The notes under the pieces were generated by a model. The model did not search any database. It had not been told where the DNA came from and worked only from the letters and a program-made list of their open reading frames with translations. Of a stretch of 63,980 nt of DNA, positions 56,337-63,538 are shown piece by piece. A program made the position numbers and the translations under genes. The DNA is from Alcaligenaceae bacterium (GTDB lineage: Bacteria > Pseudomonadota > Gammaproteobacteria > Burkholderiales > Burkholderiaceae_B). Position 1 is the first letter of the stretch. Every line of letters starts with the position of its first letter. The stretch lies in the NCBI GenBank assembly GCA_013416455.1, contig JACCES010000021.1, positions 1 through 63,980 of the forward strand. Reading direction: 5' to 3'.

Positions 56337-57305
56337 TCACGCGGCTCGCCTTCCTATCTTGGCGAGTGCAGTCCTGAGTGAGTCTGTCGCAAGGTGGCTG
56401 TACCGCTTCGTGCTTGTTGCCGACTTGTGGCCAAGCACCGCGCCCACCGTGTACAGATCAACACCGGCGTTGATCATTTCCGATGCGGCGCTGTGGCGCA
56501 GGTCATGGAAGTGCAGCCAATCCATGCCGACGGCTTTTCGCGCCTCCCTGAAATACTTGCTCATCTTGCTTTGCTCGCGCATCCTAACCTTGAGGCAAGC
56601 GCGAAGACGAGGGTGCACGGGCACATGGCGCGGCTCGCCGTTTTTCGTATCATCGAGCAGGAACGCCTCCTCAGTTCTTCGAGCCTTGATGATCTCACCG
56701 AGGCGCATGCCGCTGTAGAACGCAATGCGGATTGCGGCCCTGGTGGAGCGGCATCGACATGCGCGGGCGACCTCAAGCATCTGGCGCCGGTCGATGAAAA
56801 ACCGGCGCTCGTTGCGAACGGTTGGCACGATCACCCTTGCCGCTGGGTCGTGTTCACACATTCCATGATGCTTCCACGCGTAGCGGCACGCACTAGTCAG
56901 GTATCTGATGCGGTTGCGTATGGTGGCGGCGGAAAGTGGCTCTCCATCCTCTTTGCGACCCTTGGATGCGTACTCCTTGCACACCTCCGGCAGGTCGGTC
57001 AGAGCGCGGTCCTGGTATGCCCAAAACATCTGAGCAAGCTCACCGACAATGTTGTCTCTCGACTTTAGCTTCGGCACACGCTCCTTCAGGTAGATGGCAA
57101 CAGCATCCTCTATCCCGTATTCTTGCCGTTCGACACGAGTTGCAACGGCGTAGAGTCGCGCCGATTCTTGGCGGTCGTAGGCGTCAGCTTGGGCTCGCGT
57201 CCACGTTTTCGGAAGTAGTTTTCGAGCCCTGAGCCGCTTGCCCTCAACGATACGGTCGAACTCAAAAACGTAGCAACCTCTCTCTTTATCTCGGTATATC
57301 GACAT
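56337..57305 (-). CDS. int: tyrosine-type phage integrase
   Basis: 322-residue site-specific recombinase. An N-terminal Arm-type DNA-binding region (YVFEFDRIVEGKRLRARK), a core-binding SAM-like domain (about 65-155) and the catalytic domain with Arg201 (SGMRLGE), Lys221 (DTKNGEPR), His267-x-x-Arg270 (HDLRH), His293 (LGHKS) and Tyr302 (RYSHL). Complete catalytic set. It points toward tRNA-Lys, as expected for an element inserted there. Its first 65 codons overlap the 3' part of the excisionase-like gene in another frame. Confidence 0.95.
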   Translation of the reverse strand: MSIYRDKERGCYVFEFDRIVEGKRLRARKLLPKTWTRAQADAYDRQESARLYAVATRVERQEYGIEDAVAIYLKERVPKLKSRDNIVGELAQMFWAYQDRALTDLPEVCKEYASKGRKEDGEPLSAATIRNRIRYLTSACRYAWKHHGMCEHDPAARVIVPTVRNERRFFIDRRQMLEVARACRCRSTRAAIRIAFYSGMRLGEIIKARRTEEAFLLDDTKNGEPRHVPVHPRLRACLKVRMREQSKMSKYFREARKAVGMDWLHFHDLRHSAASEMINAGVDLYTVGAVLGHKSATSTKRYSHLATDSLRTALAKIGRRAA

Positions 57306-57454
57306 TGATGTAGGTACTCCGTCAAATCCTCAGTGGAGAATACGATTCTGCGGCCTATCCGATGGCAAGGGATAGGACCAGATGGCGCAGCGAGATCGTA
57401 TACGGTGCGTGGCGATACGCCCAGTCGCTTGGCCGCCTCAATCACAGATAGCAT
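57110..57454 (-). CDS. excisionase-like helix-turn-helix protein
   Basis: 114 residues. The first 50 form a MerR/AlpA-type DNA-binding module: SVIEAAKRLGVSPRTVYDLA, CHRIGRRIVFSTEDLTEYL. GGAGGCGAA directly precedes the ATG. Such proteins direct excision or regulate int. The last 65 residues overlap int by 196 nt in a different frame and look unstructured, so the true functional part may be only the N-terminal half. Immediately downstream of a chain of coupled small genes. Confidence 0.82.
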   Translation of the reverse strand: MLSVIEAAKRLGVSPRTVYDLAAPSGPIPCHRIGRRIVFSTEDLTEYLHQCRYTEIKREVATFLSSTVSLRASGSGLENYFRKRGREPKLTPTTAKNRRDSTPLQLVSNGKNTG

Positions 57455-57469
57455 TTCGCCTCCAAAAAA

Positions 57470-57631
57470 CTACCGCCCACATGGGGCGGCAAGGTTCCAA
57501 CTTCTGACCGTCGTGGCCAGCACTTCAGCGACGCGGTCTATCACGGGGGCTTCCTCGGGACATACGCATTCCGGCAAGACGTCGCACGATAGCTGGGCGT
57601 ACTGTGGCGCGGTGGGTTTGGTATTGCTCAT
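57470..57631 (-). CDS. small hypothetical protein
   Basis: 53 residues starting SNTKPTAPQYAQLSCDVLP, with three cysteines (..SCDVLPECVCPEE). Its ATG overlaps the TGA of the preceding HTH gene (ATGA), and its stop is 15 nt before the excisionase-like start, so it fits exactly in the operon. No family recognised. Confidence 0.6.
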   Translation of the reverse strand: MSNTKPTAPQYAQLSCDVLPECVCPEEAPVIDRVAEVLATTVRSWNLAAPCGR

Positions 57632-57927
57632 GCCATCACCTGTGCGGCCAGGATCCCAAACGGCCCGCCGAATTCTCGCGCCCGGAGGATCACTGCGCCA
57701 GCTTCGCCATGCTGGGTGGCCGGGTAATACCGACGTATCCGGGTGCGGGTGTCGCCGACGCAGCCCAGCACGGAATCAATAGCACCGCGACTCTCTTGCC
57801 GCCGCAAGATAACGGCGACGGTTCCGTGTGCAGCACCCAGTGCACTGGCGACCTCAGCCGCGGTCGCGCCGGGGTTCGAGCGCACATGCTCGACGGCGCG
57901 TTCGCCAAGGGGGCGTTTTTTCGTCAT
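57628..57927 (-). CDS. small winged-helix DNA-binding protein
   Basis: 99 residues. The N-terminal part TKKRPLGERAVEHVRSNPGATAAEVASALGAAHGTVAVILRRQESRG reads as a helix-turn-helix (blocks AAEVASALG and GTVAVILRR) with a C-terminal wing. GGAGATACATC precedes the ATG. Probably an element-encoded regulator. The gene before it ends 14 nt upstream and the next overlaps by 4 nt. Confidence 0.72.
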   Translation of the reverse strand: MTKKRPLGERAVEHVRSNPGATAAEVASALGAAHGTVAVILRRQESRGAIDSVLGCVGDTRTRIRRYYPATQHGEAGAVILRAREFGGPFGILAAQVMA

Positions 57928-57941
57928 GATGTATCTCCAGC

Positions 57942-58445
57942 TCAGTTGGTTTCTGGTTTCGGGCCCATACCGCGCCGATGATCCGCCCACGCGGCTTCTT
58001 CTTCGTGGATCTTTTGCGCGTCCGCGGCGCGCATCGCCTGGACATCATCTCGCCGCCCATCGAGCCGGCCGCGCTGATATGCATGCGCAAGACATTGCAG
58101 GACGTCGGATTCCGTATACAGCGCGGGGGCTCCATCAATGTCGGTTGCCACGCCCCACAGCTTTCGGGGCCGAGGTAGGAGCATCTGGGCAACCCCCTTC
58201 GCTCGCTCAGCGTCCAACGGCGCCGTTGGGCCGGCCTGCTGCCGGATCCGGTCGAGCAGCTCGTCCTGCATGAGCCGGCCCTCCGCATCGCCGGCTGCAA
58301 CGCGGATATCAGCGAGCAACCCCACAAGCCCGGCGCTCTCGGCCTTCTCTGCATCGGCGCCGGCAACCAGGCACATTGATCCATACGAGCGCAAGGCGCG
58401 CGTGAGCGCGGCAGGCAGAGCCGGAGGCTTTGCACTCTTTGTCAC
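57942..58445 (-). CDS. hypothetical phage-type protein
   Basis: 167 residues, Ala/Arg-rich and mostly helical, starting TKSAKPPALPAALTRALRSYG. GTG start with GGAGG 8 nt upstream; the start overlaps the TGA of the next upstream gene (GTGA). No domain recognised. The C-terminal part (ADAQKIHEEEAAWADHRRGMG) is charged and likely helical. Confidence 0.7.
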   Translation of the reverse strand: MTKSAKPPALPAALTRALRSYGSMCLVAGADAEKAESAGLVGLLADIRVAAGDAEGRLMQDELLDRIRQQAGPTAPLDAERAKGVAQMLLPRPRKLWGVATDIDGAPALYTESDVLQCLAHAYQRGRLDGRRDDVQAMRAADAQKIHEEEAAWADHRRGMGPKPETN

Positions 58446-58687
58446 TGCGGCGTCCTCCGATCTATACACAATGGGTATCTGCCGGGATCCAGCCGCAGGA
58501 CCTCGATCCGCGGCTCCAGGATTGGCTCTGCGTCGGGGTCATCCACAATAGTGAGGTCGGCAATGGGCACTGATTCGGCGGCCATTTCCGCTATCAGGGT
58601 GTCTTTCTGTGTGGCTTCGAGCTGCAGCTGGTAAATATGAGCGATGAGCTCATCGCGCGTCAGGTCTTTCAGCGGACGAATTTCCAT
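58442..58687 (-). CDS. small hypothetical protein
   Basis: 81 residues: MEIRPLKDLTRDELIAHIYQ opens a helical N-terminus with LQLEATQKDTLIAEMAA suggesting a short coiled coil, then an acidic middle (DDPDAEPILEP). GAGG lies 8 nt before the ATG. Lies 56 nt after the methyltransferase and overlaps the next gene by 4 nt. Function unknown. Confidence 0.65.
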   Translation of the reverse strand: MEIRPLKDLTRDELIAHIYQLQLEATQKDTLIAEMAAESVPIADLTIVDDPDAEPILEPRIEVLRLDPGRYPLCIDRRTPQ

Positions 58688-58743
58688 TGGTGTTTCCTCA
58701 ATCAAAAATTGCGTGCCAGATTGCCTCCAGCAGTTCAATGATG

Positions 58744-60684
58744 TCAGCCGTCCGGGCGGTCTCTCTGGTGCTCGTGGCGCACAGCGATTGCAATTGCCAG
58801 CGGTCGCACCCAGATGGGGGTGGCGGATAGCTGGAAGGTCTCGCCCGCCCAGGACAGCAGGATGGCCCTGCCGATTTCTTCGGCCATAGCTTGGGCCGCT
58901 GCCGGTGGGACCATGTTGCCAACATGCTCTCGCCAGACCTGATCCGACGTGCCCTCCATGACCAGCGGCCCGTGTTCGGCAAAATCGTCGGGGTCGTAGT
59001 AGGACTGCAGCGCCGCAAGTTCCAGCGTCGTGAAAGGCCGGTGCCATGTGCCGTCCAGGCTCTGGATGCGGCACACCAGCTTGTCGTTGGGCGCGGGCAG
59101 CGACATTTCCGACGACAAATTATTCGCAGAATTATTCCGGGGATCGGCGACCGACCAGCGACCGTTGTCGTGGCATGCCGACGCCGATACTGCGCCGCTG
59201 GCCTCGTTCCAGTCCACGACGCCGTAATGGCCGCCGGTCAGGTAGTTGTCGCCGCGCCCACGGCGCATGCCCGGCCGAGGGTCGGCCACGGCAAAGGCGC
59301 CTTCTCCGCTGGTGCTGCCACCGATCACTACGTTGGCGTGCTGCTCAAAGCCGGTCACGCCGCGCCCGCCGCGCGGGTCCGCGATACGTTGCCCGGTGCT
59401 GTGCGCGCTGGTGACTGCGCCGGATGCCTGATCGAACGGTACGATTCGGAACTCGTTGTTGTGTTTGGCCGGCCCCTGGTGGCGCGGGTCGGCGACGCTG
59501 AACGTACCCTGGCCCGGACTCTTGACCCCGATCACCGCCCCGGTGCTCCTGTCCCAGGGCACGACACCATACTGCTGGTACTGGGCGGCGCCGACGGGCG
59601 GCCGAGGATCCGCAACCGCGAACCGCCCGTTGCTCGGCAGAGATTCGCCGGCCACGGTTCCGGCAGAAGAATCCCAGGCGTTGACGCCGTAGCCGGCCGC
59701 GAACGCCTTCGCACGCGGGTCGGCTATCGAGAACGCCCCGTTCGTGGGCAATGCCCGGCTGGTGACCGTGCCAGCCGGCTTTCCCCATTCGCGTACGCCC
59801 AGGTAGCCGGCATGACCCTCGGGCACGATCAGGTAATCTCGCAGGTGCCCGTTCTCGACGGCCAGCCGGTTCAGGCTGCGCCAGTCCTTGCTGGCCTCCA
59901 CGAAGGCGAGCCGCACCCATGTTTTCCACGCCAGTCTCGGTACCCGGTGCATGGGCCCAGCCGCCAGATCACCAGGCAGGTGCATGCGGCCCAGCACTTC
60001 GCCGACCGAACGTAGCGGCCGGCGCGGCGGCTCATACACGGCCATGGGCATCTTCTCCGCGTGTCGTGCCACCAGCAGGAATCGCCGGCGGCTCTGCGCC
60101 AGGCCGCCGATCTCGCCGCAGTCGTGGACGGTTTCGCGCACGATGTAGCCGTATGCCTGGAACAGGCCGGTAATCTGGTCGAGGAAGTGTCGGCCGCGCG
60201 TCATGATGAGCGGCACGTTTTCAAACAAGAAAAATTCGGGTGGGTCGTCCTTCCAGGCTTCCAGGGTGAGCCAGACGGCGCGCAGCGTCAGGCCGTTCAT
60301 GGCGCGGTATTTCTCGGACGCGGCATGCGATTTGGCCAGTAGGCCCGAGAAGCCTTTGCACGGCGCCGACAGGAACACGATGTTGGGCCGGTGGCCGTGG
60401 GCGGCGTCGCGCACGTCGGCGGGCGTGACCTCCTGCCACCCGGGAGGCGGCTCGCGGCCGTTGATGGCGACGTACTGTTCCCGGCTGGCCAGGTCGCGCA
60501 CGGTGGTGGGGTACCCGCCAAGCTTGTCGCAGTCGCGCACGGCGACTGCATCGATGTCCATGCCGCCGACGTAGACGAATTCGCCCTGCATACCGGGGAT
60601 GGCGGGGCGGGCGCGCTGGAAGCCCTTCTTGCCGCCGCCAGAGCCCGGGAACAAGTGAAAGTGGGTGAGTTTCTTCTGAATCAT
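58744..60684 (-). CDS. C5-cytosine DNA methyltransferase with a repeat-built recognition region
   Basis: 646-residue methyltransferase. Catalytic motifs: I LFPGSGGGKKGF (11-22), IV SAPCKGFSG (nucleophile Cys109), VI ENVP (155-158), VIII QSRRRF (197-202), and IX/X GNMVPPAAAQAM (589-600). Between VIII and IX lies an insertion of almost 390 residues that contains six imperfect copies of a 32-46-residue unit ending ADPR (at 321, 358, 398, 435, 467, 513), with G-V-x-WD-x-x-x-G-A/T-V in each. This is where the target-recognition domain normally lies. The ATG overlaps the TGA of the reverse transcriptase gene. Likely protects element DNA from host restriction. Confidence 0.92.
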   Translation of the reverse strand: MIQKKLTHFHLFPGSGGGKKGFQRARPAIPGMQGEFVYVGGMDIDAVAVRDCDKLGGYPTTVRDLASREQYVAINGREPPPGWQEVTPADVRDAAHGHRPNIVFLSAPCKGFSGLLAKSHAASEKYRAMNGLTLRAVWLTLEAWKDDPPEFFLFENVPLIMTRGRHFLDQITGLFQAYGYIVRETVHDCGEIGGLAQSRRRFLLVARHAEKMPMAVYEPPRRPLRSVGEVLGRMHLPGDLAAGPMHRVPRLAWKTWVRLAFVEASKDWRSLNRLAVENGHLRDYLIVPEGHAGYLGVREWGKPAGTVTSRALPTNGAFSIADPRAKAFAAGYGVNAWDSSAGTVAGESLPSNGRFAVADPRPPVGAAQYQQYGVVPWDRSTGAVIGVKSPGQGTFSVADPRHQGPAKHNNEFRIVPFDQASGAVTSAHSTGQRIADPRGGRGVTGFEQHANVVIGGSTSGEGAFAVADPRPGMRRGRGDNYLTGGHYGVVDWNEASGAVSASACHDNGRWSVADPRNNSANNLSSEMSLPAPNDKLVCRIQSLDGTWHRPFTTLELAALQSYYDPDDFAEHGPLVMEGTSDQVWREHVGNMVPPAAAQAMAEEIGRAILLSWAGETFQLSATPIWVRPLAIAIAVRHEHQRDRPDG

Positions 60685-61790
60685 GCGTTTTCCATGTGAA
60701 TGCCACGCCGATACGCCTTGGTCAGCGCGCCATCGACGCAATGCCCGCGTTTTCGGGCCGCATTGGCGACCCGCCCGCGGTCGCGGTGGCCATCTGTGTG
60801 CCGCAGCAGGCCTAAGTAGCTGTTGATGGTGGCCAGCGTGTCGCTGGCGGGTAGGCGTTCGATCCTAGCCAGGCCGGTGTGGACGGTTCGGCGCCGCGCC
60901 TGTCGGCGATGCGGCTTGATGACATGCCCGGCGAAGTCGACGCCGCGCGCGACGGGCTGGAGGATCGTCTTGCGCGGATTGATCGCCAGGCCCAGGCTGG
61001 GCAGAAAGTCGTTGATCTGATCGTGCGCGTTGTTGAGCCACACCGCTGATTGGTGCAGGATGACGAAGTCATCCACATACCTGATGTAGTGCCGCGCGCG
61101 GATGGTGTGTTTGACGTGCTGGTCCAGCTCGTTGAGCAGGATATTTGCGAAAAACTGGCTACTCAGATTGCCGATGGGCAGCCCGTGGTGGCGGGGTGCC
61201 TCCATCAGCCGTTTGTGTGGCGGCACCAGCCGGAGCAGGGCGCGTTCGCCGCGGACCTCGACATCGGTGCGTGGATCATGGAAAAGCACCAGCTTCGCCA
61301 ACATGCGCCACCAGCGCCCCGGAATGCGTTTGGCCAACAGCGGCCAGAGCACACGCTTGTCGATCGAAACGAAGAAGTTGGCCAGATCGCATTTCAGATA
61401 AAAGGCGTCGTGGGTCCAGTTCTGCGTCTGGCTACGAATCTTCGCTTCAAGGCGCTGGCCAGCGTAGAGCGTGCCTCGGCCCGGAATACAGGCGCAACTG
61501 TCAGCGATGAAGCGCCGATGGAAGCGATCGGCGATCTGGTTGTACAGCAGGTGGTGGACGATCCGATCCCGGAAGTCCGCCGCCCACACCTCCCGCGGGC
61601 GTGGGCGAGTGATGACAAAGCAGATCGACCGGCCAGGCCGATACGACCCGCTCGTCAGTTCTTCATGCAAGGACAGCAGGTTGCGCTCAAGGCCTTGCTC
61701 GAACGCAAGTGCGCTGTCGGTATTGCGCTTGAGCCGCCGGCAGTCAAAATATGCCTGCACCAGCAGTTCGACCGAATAGCCAGTATCCAT
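60681..61790 (-). CDS. DGR reverse transcriptase
   Basis: 369-residue reverse transcriptase of the diversity-generating retroelement type. Catalytic YVDD at 238-241. The motif LPIGNLSSQFFAN (204-216) has SQ where retroviral and group II enzymes have QG..SP, a DGR hallmark. Other RT blocks: RDRIVHHLLYNQI, YLKCDLANFFVSIDKRVL. It copies the template-repeat RNA with errors at adenines. The start ATG lies 20 nt past the template repeat; the open frame runs upstream through the repeat but that extension (Gln/Arg/Pro-rich) is a frame artefact. Followed by an overlapping methyltransferase gene. Confidence 0.95.
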   Translation of the reverse strand: MDTGYSVELLVQAYFDCRRLKRNTDSALAFEQGLERNLLSLHEELTSGSYRPGRSICFVITRPRPREVWAADFRDRIVHHLLYNQIADRFHRRFIADSCACIPGRGTLYAGQRLEAKIRSQTQNWTHDAFYLKCDLANFFVSIDKRVLWPLLAKRIPGRWWRMLAKLVLFHDPRTDVEVRGERALLRLVPPHKRLMEAPRHHGLPIGNLSSQFFANILLNELDQHVKHTIRARHYIRYVDDFVILHQSAVWLNNAHDQINDFLPSLGLAINPRKTILQPVARGVDFAGHVIKPHRRQARRRTVHTGLARIERLPASDTLATINSYLGLLRHTDGHRDRGRVANAARKRGHCVDGALTKAYRRGIHMENA

Positions 61791-61809
61791 CTGAGCATCC
61801 GTGATGATT

Positions 61810-61908
61810 TGCGGAAAGGGCGGACCCGGAACTCGTTGTTCCGGTTGTTGATGTTGACGTTGCCGTTCTCGAAATCGACTGCCCAGGCGTTGTTGCTGCC
61901 GTAGGGCG
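61810..61908 (-). repeat. DGR template repeat (TR)
   Basis: 99 bp, sense on the minus strand. In the frame used by the targets it would encode PYGSNNAWAVDFENGNVNIN and on to EFRVRPF, with nine AAC codons at the diversified positions; adenine changes in AAC can give many residues but no stop codon. Against VR1 it differs at 14 positions and against VR2 at 12, all of them adenines in the TR. Confidence 0.97.
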
Positions 61909-61929
61909 CCCGTCACACTATTCACGTCG

Positions 61930-61960
61930 CCCCGGCGAGGCCTTGAGGGATTCGCCGGGG
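61930..61960 (-). other. hairpin between avd and the template repeat
   Basis: CCCCGGCGA (61930-61938) pairs with TCGCCGGGG (61952-61960), 9 bp with a 13-nt loop, just before the TR on the transcript. No T run. It may shape the TR RNA or separate avd from the RT message. The remaining spacer between avd and TR shows no reading frame of note. Confidence 0.6.
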
Positions 61961-62046
61961 AAACTGCGCGGGATCATTCCGGCTTCTGCCGACGATATCC
62001 GCTGATGCGCCTGGCGGTGGGCTTGTGGCCCAGCGGTGCGACCAGA

Positions 62047-62436
62047 TCATCTATGCGCACTGGACCGACCGCCGTGGCGGATGGCCTGCTGGCGCGTTTC
62101 GGAATGTCTCAGCCAGCCGGTCAATTGCTTGCCGATGCTGGCTGTCAGCTGGATTGCGCTGGCGTAATCCTTGCGTGGCATCCGCTTCAGATCCTCGGCG
62201 AGGCGCATGGATAGCTCGATGGCCACCACGTTCTCGCGCATCTGGCGGATGATGGGCGCCTTCTCCTGTGCGGTATTCGCCCGGAACACGTCCATCACAA
62301 GGTCAAAGCATTGCTGATCCAGACGCCTCCCGAGCGTGAATTTATAGTCGCGCTGCATGTTGGCCACTACCTTGGAGATGAGTTTCGACAAGTCGCGAGC
62401 GGACGCGTATACGGGGAGGTCTGTGTGCAATGCCAT
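62047..62436 (-). CDS. avd: accessory variability determinant (Avd)
   Basis: 129-residue basic, all-helical protein of the DGR Avd family: LPVYASARDLSKLISKVVANM, RDYKFTLGRRLDQQCFDLVMDVFRAN (four-helix bundle, two blocks), and a C-terminal Arg/His-rich tail. Avd forms a pentamer that binds the reverse transcriptase and the TR RNA and is needed for mutagenesis. Located between target 2 and the TR, as in BPP-1. Confidence 0.93.
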   Translation of the reverse strand: MALHTDLPVYASARDLSKLISKVVANMQRDYKFTLGRRLDQQCFDLVMDVFRANTAQEKAPIIRQMRENVVAIELSMRLAEDLKRMPRKDYASAIQLTASIGKQLTGWLRHSETRQQAIRHGGRSSAHR

Positions 62437-62443
62437 GTCAGAG

Positions 62444-62458
62444 GCGGGCTATGCCCGC
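62444..62458 (-). promoter_or_regulatory. target-side hairpin downstream of VR2
   Basis: GCGGGC-ATA-GCCCGC on the coding strand, 30 nt beyond the VR2 end and just before avd. The equivalent hairpin after VR1 is at the same distance. In BPP-1 a hairpin/cruciform after the VR marks the target; the TR here has no such hairpin. Confidence 0.75.
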
Positions 62459-62474
62459 AAAATAGATGAATGGA

Positions 62475-62891
62475 TTAAGGGATGAAGCTGCGGAAAGGGC
62501 GGACCCGGAACTCGCCGTCCCGGGTGAAGATGCTGACGCTGCCGCTCTCGAAATCGACTGCCCAGGCGATGAAGCTGCCGTAGGGCGTGGAAGTGATCTG
62601 CACACTCTCGATGCCCCCCCGGTGGAACAGGTCCGGCGCGTTGATGTAGGCCAGCATCAGGTCACGCTGGTCGCCATGCGTCCAATCTGAAAACCCGTTG
62701 ATCTCGCCCGTCGCGGCGATGCGCTCTGCGGCATTGTTGTGACTGGCGACAATATCTTGATCAGTGCCGCCCGGGATGATTCGATGGTGCACGACGCCAT
62801 CAATGACGCGTGCGCCGACGTAGATCCCGCCTTGTTCCGGCCAGGGCTGGCCGGGCGCGGGGATTTGGACGAGGGTAGCGGTTTCGCTCAT
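62475..62891 (-). CDS. DGR target protein 2 (C-type-lectin-like variable protein)
   Basis: 138 residues. The C-terminus holds VR2: ITSTPYGSFIAWAVDF through SGSVSIFTRDGEFRVRPF, a DUF1566/CLec-type fold end. Variable residues are Phe, Ile, Ser, Ser, Ser, Phe, Thr, Asp, Gly at the AAC positions. Upstream, GFSDWTHGDQRDLMLAYINAP is a typical Lcl/DUF1566 block. GCAGGAG lies 6-12 nt before the ATG, and the VR1 hairpin lies in its leader. Likely a surface or tail-fibre-tip ligand-binding protein. Confidence 0.92.
   Translation of the reverse strand: MSETATLVQIPAPGQPWPEQGGIYVGARVIDGVVHHRIIPGGTDQDIVASHNNAAERIAATGEINGFSDWTHGDQRDLMLAYINAPDLFHRGGIESVQITSTPYGSFIAWAVDFESGSVSIFTRDGEFRVRPFRSFIP
62489..62587 (-). 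repeat. DGR variable repeat VR2
   Basis: 99 bp matching the TR except for 12 substitutions, every one at a TR adenine (AAC to TTC, ATC, AGC, AGC, AGC, TTC, ACC, GAC, GGC). The 3' GC-rich part GAGTTCCGGGTCCGCCC is identical to TR, consistent with the initiation-of-homing (IMH) region. Confidence 0.97.
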
Positions 62892-62902
62892 GCGAGGTCT
62901 CC

Positions 62903-62919
62903 TGCGGGCTGCTCCCGCA
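62903..62919 (-). promoter_or_regulatory. target-side hairpin downstream of VR1
   Basis: TGCGGG-AGCAG-CCCGCA on the coding strand, 30 nt beyond VR1. Same spacing as the hairpin after VR2. It also lies in the leader of target 2, overlapping its ribosome-binding site region (GCAGGAG). Confidence 0.75.
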
Positions 62920-62935
62920 AAAAGGGGTGAAGGAA

Positions 62936-63505
62936 TCAATAGATGAGTCTGCGGAAAGGGCGGACCCGGAACTCGCTGGTCCGGCGGCCGACGCGGACGC
63001 GGCCGTTCTCGAAATCGACTGCCCAGGCGTGGCGGCTGCCGTAGGGCGTACTGGTCCAATACCAAGAATCCTTGCCGAACAGATGAGGCACGTTCGCCGC
63101 AGCGATCAGCAGTTCGCGGCGCGCCGGCAGGTAGAAATCCACATGTCCGTCAGCTTCATAGGCGCGCGCCAGCCGCGCGGCAGGGAAACCCTCGCTATCC
63201 AGCGAGGCGGTATTGATCAGGCCGTCCCATTGACTGAGATCGTGAGAACCGTCAGGCCCCCATGCGGCACGGCCAACATCTTCGGGTTGCGCGATGATCA
63301 GGCCGTAGGTAACGCCATCGTCGCCGCGAATGTCGCCGGCAAACACACCGCCTTCGCCAGTGAGGTACTCGCTAATGATGGGGCGCGGCCGACCAGCCGC
63401 CACGGCTTTCGAGGATCGCTGTAGGTGCTCGATGAGGTTTCGAGCGACGATATCGGGAGGCAGGGCAATCGATGCTCCGCCCATTTCGAACTGAATGGCG
63501 TCCAT
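62936..63505 (-). CDS. DGR target protein 1 (C-type-lectin-like variable protein)
   Basis: 189 residues. The C-terminal domain is of the DUF1566/Lcl CLec type: DFYLPARRELLIAAANVPHLFGKDSWYWTSTPYG (blocks), then VR1 SRHAWAVDFENGRVRVGRR and EFRVRPFRR. The N-terminal 80 residues (IRGDDGVTYGLIIAQPEDVG) form a separate domain also found in phage tail-associated proteins. Seven of nine diversifiable AAC codons differ in type from those of target 2. Ends with the VR and stop TGA 14 nt later. Confidence 0.92.
   Translation of the reverse strand: MDAIQFEMGGASIALPPDIVARNLIEHLQRSSKAVAAGRPRPIISEYLTGEGGVFAGDIRGDDGVTYGLIIAQPEDVGRAAWGPDGSHDLSQWDGLINTASLDSEGFPAARLARAYEADGHVDFYLPARRELLIAAANVPHLFGKDSWYWTSTPYGSRHAWAVDFENGRVRVGRRTSEFRVRPFRRLIY
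62950..63048 (-). repeat. DGR variable repeat VR1
   Basis: 99 bp matching the TR except for 14 substitutions, all at TR adenines (AAC to CGC, CAC, CGC, CGC, GGC, CGC, ACC, AGC; ATC to GTC). One AAC (after GAG) is unchanged. No change is seen at any C, G or T of the TR. Confidence 0.97.
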
Positions 63506-63538
63506 AGGGTTCCTTGTCGGGAGAGTGAAGAGGAGGGA

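Larger units (their letters stand above)
60681..63505 (-). other. diversity-generating retroelement (two targets)
   Basis: Complete cassette in the order target 1 - target 2 - avd - template repeat - reverse transcriptase, the same order as mtd-avd-TR-brt of Bordetella phage BPP-1 but with two target genes. Variable repeats at the 3' ends of both targets match the template except at adenine positions. All parts read in one direction. Confidence 0.96.

Noticed and set aside
61791-61925. Upstream extension of the reverse transcriptase frame through the template repeat
   Set aside because: The translation is the TR read in a non-target frame; DGR RTs start after the TR, and an ATG at 61790 gives the family N-terminus.
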